From the NCBI GenBank assembly GCA_016703625.1, contig JADJBP010000014.1, positions 1-48,790 of the forward strand: 48,790 bases of DNA, read 5' to 3'. This DNA is from Chitinophagaceae bacterium. GTDB taxonomy: Bacteria > Bacteroidota > Bacteroidia > Chitinophagales > Chitinophagaceae. The position numbers and the translations under genes were made by a program. Below the pieces are notes generated by a model. It was not told the DNA's origin, searched no databases, and saw nothing but the letters and a program-made list of their open reading frames with translations. This document shows, piece by piece, positions 1-9,947 of the stretch. How positions within the stretch are numbered: the stretch's first letter is position 1; each line of letters opens with the position of its first letter.

Positions 1-2169
1 ACCAGTAATGTGATGTTACTGAGGTTTTGCACCCAGCACCCTCCTGATACCAATTTCCTTTGTACGCTGAACTGTAGTGAATGCAGCAAGCCCAAACAAT
101 CCAAGGCAGGCGAGAACAATGGCCACTCCTGCTGCTATCCCGAATAAAGCTGAAGATCGCTGCTCTGCCTGGTAAAGTTTATGATAATCTTCATCCAGGA
201 AATGATAATTGAATGGCCTGTCGGGCACACGTTGTTTCCAAACCATTTCCAGGCCACCTACAATTTTTTTATGTCATCTCCGGCAATACGAACCATAAAT
301 GTGCGGGAATAATTCCGGCCCAGGAAAATCAATAAAGGCCCGATAGGGTCATGCAGGCTGCTGAAATTAAAATCTTTTATAACGCCTACAACAGGTCCGG
401 TGACACCTTTATCCAGTATTTTGCCTATCGCCTGTTCAGGAGTCCAGCCGATCTTTTTGGCCAGCGCTTCATTGATAATATATGGCTGATGAAAATTTTC
501 ACTGTTATTTGAAGTATCCATCATAGCAAAATCAGATTGTTGAAAATCACGGCCGGCGAGCAGTTGCATCTTTAGTGTTTTTGTAAAATCAAGATCAACT
601 GGCATGGCATTTAATGAAACATCATGCTTACCTTTTTCATCCGTTGTACTGATGCCATCACCCCATTCCACGAATTCGGGCGTTTCATAAGAAGCCGTAG
701 CTGCTTCCACACCCGGCACCTGTAAAAGGCATCCTTTATATTCTGAAAATCGGTCTGCATCTTTCCACCTATTGGCAAAACCACAATATGGTCCTTATCA
801 TAACCCAAATTCTTTGTCTGCATATAATTCATTTGCTGCAAAATGATAACCGTGTAAATGATCAGGAATATGGATATGCCAAACTGTACAACGATCAGGC
901 TTTTGCGAAGCATGTTATTTCCGCCGGTGAAATTGAATCCCTTTTTAAGCACCCCCATGACCTGGGTACCTGACAAGACCAATGCAGGATACAGACCTGC
1001 AAAAAAACTCACCAGGATACAGAACACCATCAATGCAATGATTGGCACAGGCTGCAACAACACATCTGCCGTGAACTGTTTACCGGTAACCAGGTTGAAA
1101 TATGGGATCAAAAATATACCCAGCAAAAAGGCAAATATTGCGGCTGTAAATGTGATCACCGATGACTCGCCTATGAATTGCATAAATACCTGTTTCCTGG
1201 AAGCGCCCATCACTTTCCGCATGCCAATCTCACCACTGCGGCCTGCTGATTGGGCGGTTGCAAGATTTGTATAATTGGCACAGGCTATGATCAGTATCAT
1301 CAGGGCAATCACCAAAACATATAGATATAGGTAATGCTGCCGTTGGGTTCAAAACCGGCGAGTGAAGAATATAAATGTACTTTAACCAGTGGCTCCAGGT
1401 GATAAGCAAGGTAATTATTGCCATCCAGGCGGGCTTCTTTTCTCACTGCACCAGTTTTCATGTAATTGTTGATCTGCTGCTGTAGACCTGCAATGCTGTT
1501 TTTATCCTTCAGTAAAAAATAAGTTACCCAGTTGGCATTCCACCAGGTTTCTTCCTTAACCCCATTGGATAAATTCAGAAACTGTGTTACAAAATCAAAT
1601 TTAAGCTGCGAGTTCTGCGGCGCGTCCTCACATACGGCAGAAACAGTCATATCCCTTCCAATAACATTAAGTGTTTTATTGATTGCATTTTCATTTCCAA
1701 AATATTTCCTGGCCATTGATCTGGTAAGCACGATCTTATCCGGCGCATCCAGGGCTGTAGCTGCATTGCCGTCAACCAGTTTAAATGAAAACACTTTAAA
1801 GAAAGGATCATCAGCAAAAAGAATACGTGGCTCATCAAAAACCTTATCACCCTGTTTTATCACACTGCTGCTGATATATGTACGTACATACGCTTCAATG
1901 GCCGGGAAAGTTCTTTTGAATTGCGGGCCAACTTTAGTTCCGGTACTGGCTACGGTATTTACCGTTCCGGAATGGCTGTATTCCATGGTGGCACGCACTA
2001 TCCGGCCAGCATTTGCATTAAATTTATCGTAACCGAGTTCATGATTTATGTATACGCCAATCAACAGGCAGGCAGCAAGCCCTACTGTCAATCCAAAAAT
2101 ATTGATGGCAGAATAGAGTTTATGCTTACGCAGGTTACGCAAAGCAGTTCTTAAATAATTTTTAAACAT
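1..2169 (-). CDS. MacB/FtsX-type ABC transporter permease, third in tandem, partial and frameshifted
   Basis: Inner-membrane permease of a MacB-like ABC efflux system. The start (MFKNYLRTALRNLRKHKLYS) is the standard amphipathic N-terminus followed by one membrane segment, a periplasmic MacB_PCD region, an FtsX block carrying the GMRKVMGAS-type loop, a second periplasmic region and a second FtsX block (GIRRVLGAK) that is cut off by the window edge. The frame breaks near 1312, 715, 250 and 20. At each place one extra base in a short T or A run restores family sequence (for example MFLVIAL at 1312). It lies 10 nt after the preceding permease, so it is the distal gene of the efflux operon. The frame breaks are probably sequencing errors; the substrate is unknown. 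Confidence 0.88.
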
Positions 2170-2179
2170 AGCTTCAGTT

Positions 2180-4635
2180 TTATTCTGTTCTTAAACTCTT
2201 CACCGGGTTTGCATTGGCTGCCCTGATCGCCTGCAAACTGATGGTAACAAATGCTATGACTGCAGCAATGATCCCGGCCAGTAAAAAAATCCACCAGCTG
2301 ATATGAATGCGGTAGGCAAAATCCTGCAGCCATTTATGCATCACGTACCAGGCCAGCGGCGTTGCTATCACAATGGCGATTACAACCAGTTTTAAAAAGT
2401 CTTTCGACAATAAGGCAACAATGCCTGCAACACTTGCACCCAAAACTTTTCGAACACCAATTTCCTTGATGCGTTGCTCTGCACTGAATGTAGCCAGTCC
2501 AAACAGGCCCAGGCAGCAGATCAGGATAGCGATCAAAGTGAAATAAGAAACAATAGAAGATAACCGGGTTTCTGCTTCATAATTTTTTTGAAAATCATCA
2601 TCCAGGAAACTGTATTCAAAAGGTTCCTGTGGGTTTAGTGAGTGCCAGGTTGTTTCCAATGTTTTTAAAAGGCTACCCATATCTCCCGGCTTTGCATGCA
2701 CCACCATATAATTAAACTGGTTGTGGCTGCTGCTGAGCTGGTAACCATAGGGGGTTATCGGCAAATGCAGGTCTTCAAAATGAAAATCTTTTAGCACACC
2801 AACTATTTCAAATCCGTATTGCTGTGCCTGGTAATCGAAATACACTTTTTTATTTACAGCATCCTGTGCAGAAGCAAAGCCCACTTCTTTTACTGCAGTT
2901 TCATTTAATATCATGCGGTAATTTGTATCTGCAGGAAACTCCTCTGAAAATAAACGCCCGGTAACCGGTTTCATATTTAAAGTTTTCAGGTAACCGGCAT
3001 CCACCCAGTTCATACGGGTTCGCTTTGCATCATTCATGGTTTGGCCTTCTTTGTAAATTAAATTATCAGAAGGGTTGAAAATGCCCGGGTTGTATAACGA
3101 AGCTCCCACAGATCTTATCTGCGATAGTTTTGTCAGTTCATTTTTATAGGAAGCATACATATTTTTGCAGTTCCGCTACGCAGAGGAATAATAACCTGTC
3201 TTTCTTTTTCAAAGCCAAGATCTGCCGAGCGCAGGTAATGCATCTGGTTTGTGATAACCACGGAAGCAATGATGAGTACAACAGAAATAATAAATTGAAA
3301 TACAACCAATCCTTTTCTTAACGATACCGCTGCCAGCGAATTGGATAATCTTCCCTTTAAAACGCTGATTGGTTTAAAAGAAGATAAATAGAATGCAGGA
3401 TAACTGCCTGCAAATAAACCGGTAATTACAGACAGTAAAAAAAATACTGCAATAATTAAACTATCCTGCGAAAAAGACAGGGAAAGATCTTTTCCGGACA
3501 CTGAATTAAACGCAGGCAACAACAATTCAGTAAGCGTAAAGGCAAATACAAAAGCTATCAAACTCATGAATACCGATTCGCCCAGGAACTGTCGTACCAG
3601 TGAACCTTTTTCAGCCCCCAGTACTTTGCGGATACCTACTTCTGCACTACGTTTGGAAGAACGTGCCGTGGAAAGGTTCATAAAATTGATACAGGCTATC
3701 AACAAAGTAAAAAATGCAATGGAAGCAAGAATATATAAATAGGTCTTACTTCCCGACGGTGTAACATTTTTGTCCATTCCCGAACGCAGGTGTATATCTT
3801 TCAGCGCTGTTAAAAATTGTTTTTTGCCATAGCCCTGTGCCTTCAGGTCCTTACCGGCATATTTGTCAATAAAAGCAGGGAATTTAGCCTGCAGGTTTTT
3901 AATATCACTACCGGGCTTTAGCTGCAGGTAGCTGAAAAACATATTATTATTTGCAAAGTTGGCCCCATTCTCTTTTATGTATTCTTCAATATCTCCGCCC
4001 TTGACAGACAAAAAGAACCTACCGTCAATATGTGATGGTTTGTCATAGGGTTTAAAAACACCGGTCACTAAAAAATCGTTATCTCCATTTGTACTGCTGC
4101 TGATATGTACCAGTTTATTTAATGCCGGCTGATCACCAAATAATTTTTTGGCTATTTCTTCAGACAGTACAACTGTTTTGGGTTCATTGAGCGCTGTAAC
4201 CGGGTTACCTTCAGTAAAATGATAAGTAAACATCCTGAAGAATGTGGAATCGGCCAGATAACCTTTCGTCTCGTAAAAAGATCTGGGTTCGCCATTCTTT
4301 TCTTTGTATTGCATCAGTGTTTTGTCTTCTGCAAAGAGGCCCATCAACCTTGCAGTCTGCTCCACTTCCGGAAATTCCATTTGCATGGCCTGTACCATAG
4401 GTGCAGGCGTATTCGGCATATGCATTTCCTCGCCCTGCTTGATAAAAGTAGTTCCAAGCTGGTAGATCTGATCTCCCTTATGCTGGTACCTGTCGTAACT
4501 GATCTCATTCAAAATGTATAAGGTGATCAGCATACAACTGGCAAGCCCTACCGACAAACCAAAAATATTAATGAAAGAAAAGATCTTGTTTTTCTTCAGG
4601 TTGTTCCAGGCTATTTTAAAATATGTTTTTATCAT
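2180..4635 (-). CDS. MacB/FtsX-type ABC transporter permease, second in tandem (one frameshift)
   Basis: Full-length permease of about 820 residues. It starts MIKTYFKIAWNNLKKNK and has an N-terminal membrane helix, a periplasmic MacB_PCD domain, a first three-helix FtsX block with GIRKVLGAE, a second periplasmic domain and a second FtsX block with GVRKVLGAS, ending in the usual NPVKSLRTE tail. The frame breaks near 3160. The A5 run there would need to be A6 to join ...SGTAK to NMYASYK. It sits 10 nt from both neighbouring permeases. Two FtsX halves in one chain mean this protein alone could supply four conserved membrane segments per half. Paralogue of the genes on either side; the frame break is most likely a sequencing error. 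Confidence 0.92.
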
Positions 4636-4645
4636 GGCTATACTT

Positions 4646-7031
4646 TTATTCGGTTCGTAATGACTTTACGGGATTTGCAACAGCCGCCCTGATGGCCTGG
4701 AAACTTACTGTCATTAAGGTAATTGCAAGAGCAGCCAGTGCAGCCACCGCAAATACCTGCCAGCTTATTTTTATTCTGTAATCATAATTGGTAAGCCAGT
4801 TATCCAGGTAATCCCAGGCGATGGGTGCAGCAATAAGGCAGGAAAGAAGAACCAATACAAAAAACTCTGTAGAAAGTAAACGCCATAAATTCAGCACGCT
4901 TGCACCAAGCACTTTGCGAATGCCAATTTCCTTGGTTCGCTGTTCGGCAACAAAACTTGCCATACCAAATAAACCCAGGCAGGAAATAAAAATGGCGAGG
5001 ATAGCAAAATAAGAAGCCAGTTTGCCCACACGTTCTTCAGCCCTGAACTTATTTCCAAATTCTTCATCAACAAATTTATAATCAAACGGTACGTTAGGTG
5101 TATATTTTTTCAAATGCTGTTCAATGCCGGCTAAAGATTGTTTTACATTTTTCTGCGGATCCAGTTTAAGGATCAGGTTATACAAGTCATCAAACTTACC
5201 TATATGGTACAAAGTGGGACGAACCGGGTAAAACGGCGATTCCTGCATGATGTCATTAACAATACCAATGATGGTGAACGGCTCATCATTCCATTTCAAC
5301 ACGGCGCCTACCGGGTCTTTAATACCTAAAAACTTAGCTGCCGATTCATTAATGATAAAGGCAGAAGAGTCGGTTGCAAAATCCCTTGAGAAATCGCGGC
5401 CTTCTATAATTGTCCAATTCACTGCTTTACCAAATTCATAGGTCACGCTGTTGTTAGGGAAATCCACAGCAAGATTGGGGTCCTTGCCTTCCCATTCAAA
5501 ACCTCCATTTGTATTCCATACCTGTGTTAGCGGGCTGTTGGATGCTGCCATTTCTTCAATAGCGCCTGAATTTTTCAGCCCTGTTCTTACCGTTTCAAAA
5601 TGATCCTGTATTTCCTTCTCCATACCCAGGTTGATCAAACCGTTCCGGGTATAACCGATCGGCCTGTTTTTAGCATGCTGTATCTGCTGGTAAACGATGA
5701 TGGTTCCAATGATCAGCATAATGGAAACAGTAAACTGCATTACTACCAGGATCTTACGGGGAACAGATGCAAACCTGCCCACACGAAAAGTTCCTTTCAA
5801 TACTTTCAATGGCTGGAAAGAAGAAAGGTAAAGTGCAGGATAACTTCCGGAAAGCAATCCTGTAATTAAAATAAATACAAGGCTAAAAAGCCAAAACAGC
5901 GGGCTGGCCCAGGCGATCTCGATCTTTTTACCGGCAATATCATTAAACAAAGGCAATAATAAGGCTACTAAAAGCAAAGACAATACAAAAGACAACACCA
6001 CCACTACATAAGATTCTGCAAAAAACTGGTTTACCAGTTGCCAGCGTAAAGATCCCAATGTTTTGCGGATACCAACTTCCTTGGCCCGCTTTTCACTTCG
6101 TGCAGTAGCAAGATTCATAAAATTAATGCAGGCAAGCATGAGTACAAATATGCCAATGATACCAAACATCCACACATATTGAATGTTTCCGCCGGTATTC
6201 ACACCATTCTTAAACTGGTTATTCAAATTCCATTTGCTCATAGGCTGCAAAAAAAACCACCCATTGATATTTCGTTTCTTCCTTTGATACATTATTCAAT
6301 TTAGCATTCCTGATCTTTGCAGAAACCTTTGCCATATCAGCATTGTCTGCGATCTGCACAAATGTTTGACTGAAATTACTTCCCCAGGGTTCTTCAATTT
6401 GTTTAGCCCAGGGGTTCTGCACCAACCACAGATCCCAGGGCATCATAATTTTAATTTCCCGGAAAGAAGTATTATCAGGAAGGTCTTCGTAAACACCTGT
6501 AACCTTTACATCAAGGGTCCTGTCAAATTTTATTACTTTATTGATGGGGTCTTCTTTTGCAAAGACGGCTTGGGCAGCCGATTCGGAAAGCATGATGGAA
6601 TAAGGATCCTTCAATCCCGCTCTTGTTCCCTTCAGCATTTTAAGTGTAAGCATTTCGGGGGCATCCGGCTCAAAATAGTTGCCTGTTTTGGTGAAATTTT
6701 TATCCCCCACAGTAAGTAAATGACTTCCGGTCCATGATGACTGAACCACATATTTAAAATTGCTGCCGTATTTACTCCGCAACTCTGGTCCCATCACCGC
6801 GGGGTTTGACACCTGTGTTTCTACCTTGCCATTGAAGTTTGCATGCTTCATTACCTGTGCGATACGGCCGTAATGCTGATGGTATTTGTCAAATGTAAGT
6901 TCATCGTATACCCATAAACCGATCAGTGTAGCTACCGCCATACCAACAGCCAGCCCGCCAATATTAATGGCGCTGTAACCTTTACTCCTCCAAAGGTTAC
7001 GAAAAGCGATCTTAAAATAATTTTTAATCAT
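4646..7031 (-). CDS. MacB/FtsX-type ABC transporter permease, first in tandem (one frameshift)
   Basis: Permease of about 795 residues, nearest to the ATPase. The N-terminus MIKNYFKIAFRNLWRSKGYS leads into a membrane helix, a MacB_PCD periplasmic domain, an FtsX block (EVGIRKTLGS), a second periplasmic domain and a C-terminal FtsX block (EIGIRKVLGAS) ending NPVKSLRTE. The frame breaks at the T8 run (minus strand) near 6250. Removing one T gives the continuous reading WVVFLQPMSKW, which matches the VFLQPLS-type motif of the family. The operon order MFP, ATPase, three permeases is typical of Bacteroidota efflux loci under two-component control. The transported substrate cannot be read from the sequence. 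Confidence 0.92.
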
Positions 7032-7101
7032 GGCTATACTTTAAATGGATACCTGTTTTTCATGGCGTTGATAAAACCGGCAATGTTTTAAAATCCGGCT
7101 T

Positions 7102-7779
7102 TTACAACATAATATTTTCAATCACCGCCTGGCCGTCCAGCATGCGGATGATCCGGTGGCTGTAGCGGGCATCATGCTCGGAGTGTGTGACCATGATGAC
7201 GGTGGTTCCTTTTTCATTCAGGTCGGTAAGCAACTGCATTACTTCATTACCATTTGATGAATCCAGGTTACCGGTAGGTTCATCAGCCAGTATCAGTTTG
7301 GGATTGTTAACCACGGCCCTGGCAACCGCAACACGCTGCTGCTGTCCTCCCGAAAGCTGCTGCGGGTAATGATTGCGGCGATGCATGATCTGCATCTTAT
7401 CCAGCACTTCCTCCACCCTTTTCTTTCTTTCGCCTGCTTTAATGCCGGTATATATCAACGGCAGTTCCACGTTCTCAAAAACGGTCAGTTCATCAATTAA
7501 ATTGAAACTCTGGAAAACAAACCCGATGTTGCGTTTCCGCAGGTCGGCCCTTTTGCGTTCATTGAACCGGGCTACTTCAATTCCGTTAAAGACAAAACTG
7601 CCTGCATCGGCATCATCCAGTAAACCCAGTATATTCAGCAATGTGGATTTGCCACAACCGGATGGCCCCATAATAGCCACAAACTCCCCTTCCTTCACTT
7701 CGATGGAAAGTTTATTCAAAGCAACGGTTTCTACTTCTTCTGTACGGTAGATCTTTTCTAATTCAGAAATCTTTATCAT
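7102..7779 (-). CDS. ABC transporter ATP-binding protein, MacB/LolD type
   Basis: Intact 225-residue nucleotide-binding subunit. Visible motifs are Walker A GPSGCGKST (about residue 38), Q-loop VFQSFNLI, signature LSGGQQQRVAVARA (about residue 142), Walker B LILADEPTGNLD and H-loop MVTHSEH. This set places it in the MacB/LolD/FtsE branch that drives mechanotransmission rather than import across the inner membrane (family knowledge). It lies between a 68-residue secreted peptide and the first permease, in the same direction, and is the only ATPase seen for three permeases. ATG start 20 nt downstream of TTAAAAG-rich leader; no alternative start is needed. Confidence 0.96.
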   Translation of the reverse strand: MIKISELEKIYRTEEVETVALNKLSIEVKEGEFVAIMGPSGCGKSTLLNILGLLDDADAGSFVFNGIEVARFNERKRADLRKRNIGFVFQSFNLIDELTVFENVELPLIYTGIKAGERKKRVEEVLDKMQIMHRRNHYPQQLSGGQQQRVAVARAVVNNPKLILADEPTGNLDSSNGNEVMQLLTDLNEKGTTVIMVTHSEHDARYSHRIIRMLDGQAVIENIML

Positions 7780-7812
7780 GGTTATCTTTTAATTTTTTAA
7801 AAATATTTTCAA

Positions 7813-8019
7813 TCAATATATAAGTGGGTTTACCAGCAGAAAAAGAGACGGGTCTGCTTCTTCCAGGTGATCTGTTTCTGCACTTTTAAAATCATTTTTC
7901 AATATGGATTTGCATGCTGCTGTCTTAGTGCCACAGGCTTTCAGGTTACCGTTATTGATGGCATTAAAAAACAGGCCGGCAATAAAAAGGACAAACAGTA
8001 CAATAAAATGCTTTCTCAT
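7813..8019 (-). CDS. small secreted or membrane-anchored protein inside the efflux operon
   Basis: A 68-residue protein starting MRKHFIVLFVLFIAGLFFNA, with two basic residues followed by a hydrophobic stretch that reads as a signal peptide or membrane anchor. The mature part is polar and contains two cysteines (ACGTKTAACK). The start lies 10 nt after the stop of the membrane fusion protein and 33 nt before the ATPase, so it is almost certainly co-transcribed. I recognise no family. It could be a small accessory subunit of the efflux complex or a leader peptide; both ideas are inference from position only. Confidence 0.6.
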   Translation of the reverse strand: MRKHFIVLFVLFIAGLFFNAINNGNLKACGTKTAACKSILKNDFKSAETDHLEEADPSLFLLVNPLIY

Positions 8020-8029
8020 AGTTGCAATA

Positions 8030-9307
8030 TTAATTGATGAACGAAAATGTTTTATTCTTTTTCAATACCAGTTCCTGCATATTCCCGTAATTTTCATAAC
8101 TGGATGTAACCACTTTATCGCCCGGCTTCAGACCCTGTATCACTTCATAGTAATCGGGGTTTTGACGACCAAGCTGGATATCGATCCTGTAAGCGACCTG
8201 GCCGTTTTCGGACAGTTTGAATATCCAGTTACCACCGGTTTGCTGGTAAAACCCGCCTTTGGGCAACAACAGGGCCGTGGTTTCATCACTCAGTGCCAGT
8301 CTTATCTGTAAGGTTTGGCCACGGCGTATTCCGGGTGGTATGGAATCATTGAATTGCATATCTACCTGGAACCTTCCGTTGGTAACCTGTGTAAATACTT
8401 TCTTAATGGTAAGCCGGTATGGTCTTCCGGCAACAGATGCTTCACCCATCAGCCCGATGAAGATCCTTGAAATATAATGTTCATCAATATCCACCCTTAC
8501 TTTAAAACCGCTCATCACATCGATCTGCCCCAAACGTTCGCCTTTGTTCTTCGACTGACCGATCTCCGCATCCAGTGAGGTGAGCTGTCCGTCAACCGGT
8601 GCCCTTACGATCAGGTCGCCCACTTTTTTGCGCATAACCTGCAGGGCATTTTGTGTTCGGGCAAAAGATTGCCTTGCCTGTTCCTGTTCTTCCCGGGTTG
8701 AAACAGTATCCTTTTTCAAAACCTGGTCAGCCAGGTTTTTCTTTTGCACCTGGTAATTGTAATTATTCTCCGACTGCTTAAATTCCTGGGAACCGATCAC
8801 TTTTTGTTCGTACAGTTTTTTATTAAGTTTATAGATGCGTTCAGCTTCTTTCAGTGAATTATCAACATCGGTAAGCTGGTTTAATTTGCCGATCGTATTT
8901 TGCTGCGCTGCATTCCGGGAAATCTGCATTTGCGTAAGCAGGTTAAAAACAGAGGTCTCCTGGTTAACCAGGCTCAATTCAAGATCAGTGTTGCTGAGCC
9001 GCAGGATGGGCTGGTCTTTTTTCATGATGGCGCCATCCTCAACAAATTTTTCTTCAACCCGGCCACCTTCCAGTGCATCAAGATAAATGGTTGTGATGGG
9101 TAAAATGACTCCGTTAACAGGGATGAATTCCTGAAAAGTTCCCTGCCTGATCTCACTGATGGTCATCCGGTCGGTGTTGACATTCAGCCTTGATTTTCCG
9201 CTCGTAAAATACCAACTGGCAAAAATGAGCGCCAGTACACCTGCAATTCCGCCAATAAGCATGATGCGCTTTTTATTCCAGCCTTTTTTTTCAATGACCC
9301 TGTCCAT
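8030..9307 (-). CDS. HlyD/RND-type membrane fusion protein of ABC efflux system
   Basis: Intact 425-residue periplasmic adaptor. A short cytoplasmic N-terminus precedes one membrane helix (about residues 15-33). Then come a first half of the lipoyl/barrel-sandwich domain (GGRVEEKFVEDGAIMKK), a long alpha-hairpin coiled coil (about residues 110-235, rich in Q, N and E), the second lipoyl half (IVRAPVDGQLTSLDAEIGQ) and a beta-barrel and membrane-proximal domain ending with GLKPGDKVVTSSYENYG. It is the first gene of the operon and sits about 75 nt downstream of a -24/-12-like promoter preceded by paired operators. Its likely role is to link the MacB-type permeases to an outer-membrane channel, but no TolC-like gene is present in the window. 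Confidence 0.94.
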   Translation of the reverse strand: MDRVIEKKGWNKKRIMLIGGIAGVLALIFASWYFTSGKSRLNVNTDRMTISEIRQGTFQEFIPVNGVILPITTIYLDALEGGRVEEKFVEDGAIMKKDQPILRLSNTDLELSLVNQETSVFNLLTQMQISRNAAQQNTIGKLNQLTDVDNSLKEAERIYKLNKKLYEQKVIGSQEFKQSENNYNYQVQKKNLADQVLKKDTVSTREEQEQARQSFARTQNALQVMRKKVGDLIVRAPVDGQLTSLDAEIGQSKNKGERLGQIDVMSGFKVRVDIDEHYISRIFIGLMGEASVAGRPYRLTIKKVFTQVTNGRFQVDMQFNDSIPPGIRRGQTLQIRLALSDETTALLLPKGGFYQQTGGNWIFKLSENGQVAYRIDIQLGRQNPDYYEVIQGLKPGDKVVTSSYENYGNMQELVLKKNKTFSFIN

Positions 9308-9381
9308 ATCCTTTTTATTTTTCTTTTCAGTTGATTTGATGACCCTATACTATATATATGTCTTCCATTTGCCGTTTTTTA

Positions 9382-9403
9382 ACATAGAAAGCTGTGCCAG
9401 AAT
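9382..9403 (-). promoter_or_regulatory. sigma-54-like (-24/-12) promoter of the efflux operon
   Basis: Minus strand reads TGGCACAGCTTTCTAT from 9399. The TGGCAC -24 block is exact; the -12 block (TTTCTA) is a poor match to TTGC and the spacing is one base short of canonical. Almost the same 22-bp string recurs at 9750-9771. It lies about 75 nt upstream of the fusion-protein start and 51 nt downstream of an operator pair, the arrangement expected for an NtrC-type activator. A lost T in the T3 run is possible given the homopolymer errors elsewhere. Confidence 0.6.
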
Positions 9404-9450
9404 CTACCCGATTGATTATCAAATTCTTAACTGCAACCTGCCGATCGATC

Positions 9451-9489
9451 TGTACGGTATTGATACAGTAAGTGTTCGTTTTTGATACA
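9451..9489. promoter_or_regulatory. paired 17-bp operators (upstream activating sites) for the efflux operon
   Basis: Two sites, TGTACGGTATTGATACA (9451-9467) and TGTTCGTTTTTGATACA (9473-9489), start 22 bp apart, about two helical turns. Shared pattern TGTnCGnnnTTGATACA is an imperfect inverted repeat (TGTnCG / TGTATC). The pair lies 51 bp upstream of the -24 element on the minus strand. The natural candidate binder is the Fis-type HTH of the sigma-54 response regulator encoded at 9948. Confidence 0.7.
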
Positions 9490-9519
9490 GCTTTTTCACC
9501 ATTGCCATCTTAAACGTTT

Positions 9520-9704
9520 TTAAAAATACCTTCTTTGTACCCTTGCTTTTTGCCGGCGCTGGATATACCACAGGTCGGCGGTGCTTAAGATCCGGTTCCG
9601 GCATTTTGAATACCCGGTTGCCAGCACTTCTTTACATCTGTTGTGAGGTTTATAACAATTTCCTGGCTGAGCGGTGTTAATAAACGTGTTGTCTTAATTT
9701 TCAT
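9520..9704 (-). CDS. DLWxIQRR-type microprotein (61 aa, one frameshift)
   Basis: ATG at 9704 reads MKIKTTRLLTPLSQEIVINL... for 39 codons, then stops. One extra A in the CAAAA run near 9609 joins it to ...ILSTADLWYIQRRQKARVQR and a stop at 9522. The joined protein is 61 residues, basic at its C-terminus (RRQKARVQRRYF), with no signal peptide. A second protein at 35279 ends in the same way (VVDLWNIQRR) and shares an LTTxVK segment about 25 residues earlier. I know no function for this motif. It has its own copy of the -24/-12 promoter and operator pair. The alternative frame at 9604 (MPEPDLKH...) has no such similarity. Confidence 0.62.
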
Positions 9705-9749
9705 GGCTTTGCTTTTTAAACTTTAGAAAAATGTTTTTCAATTTCTTCT

Positions 9750-9771
9750 TTATACAAAGCTGTGCCAAAAT
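9750..9771 (-). promoter_or_regulatory. sigma-54-like (-24/-12) promoter of the microprotein gene
   Basis: Minus strand reads TGGCACAGCTTTGTAT from 9767, nearly identical to the element at 9382-9403, including the GATT-T preceding TGGCAC. TTTGTA is closer to a -12 TTGC block but one base short in spacing; an extra T would give a near-consensus promoter. It is about 50 nt upstream of the microprotein ATG at 9704. Confidence 0.6.
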
Positions 9772-9819
9772 CTAAATGGCTGTTTTTCAATACGCTGAAA
9801 AAATCAGCCTGCATATAAC

Positions 9820-9858
9820 TGTACGGTTTTGATACAACCGGTATCCGTTTTTGATACA
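9820..9858. promoter_or_regulatory. paired 17-bp operators for the microprotein gene
   Basis: TGTACGGTTTTGATACA (9820-9836) and TATCCGTTTTTGATACA (9842-9858), again starting 22 bp apart and ending 52 bp upstream of the -24 element. This is the same module as at 9451-9489 with one mismatch in the outer site. Being between the microprotein and the response-regulator gene, the sites could also allow autoregulation of the latter. Confidence 0.7.
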
Positions 9859-9947
9859 ATGCTGAAATCAATAAAATTTTTTTAAGTGAATGGATAATAA
9901 ATGTTTTTAAATATGGTATACTTGTGGGAGATTAATAAACCGTGATC

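Noticed and set aside
858..1274. 138-codon plus-strand reading inside the third permease
   Set aside because: Shadow of the permease on the minus strand.
9419..9604. Minus-strand reading MPEPDLKHRRP...
   Set aside because: Runs through the operator pair and lacks homology; a neighbouring frame gives the DLWYIQRR motif.
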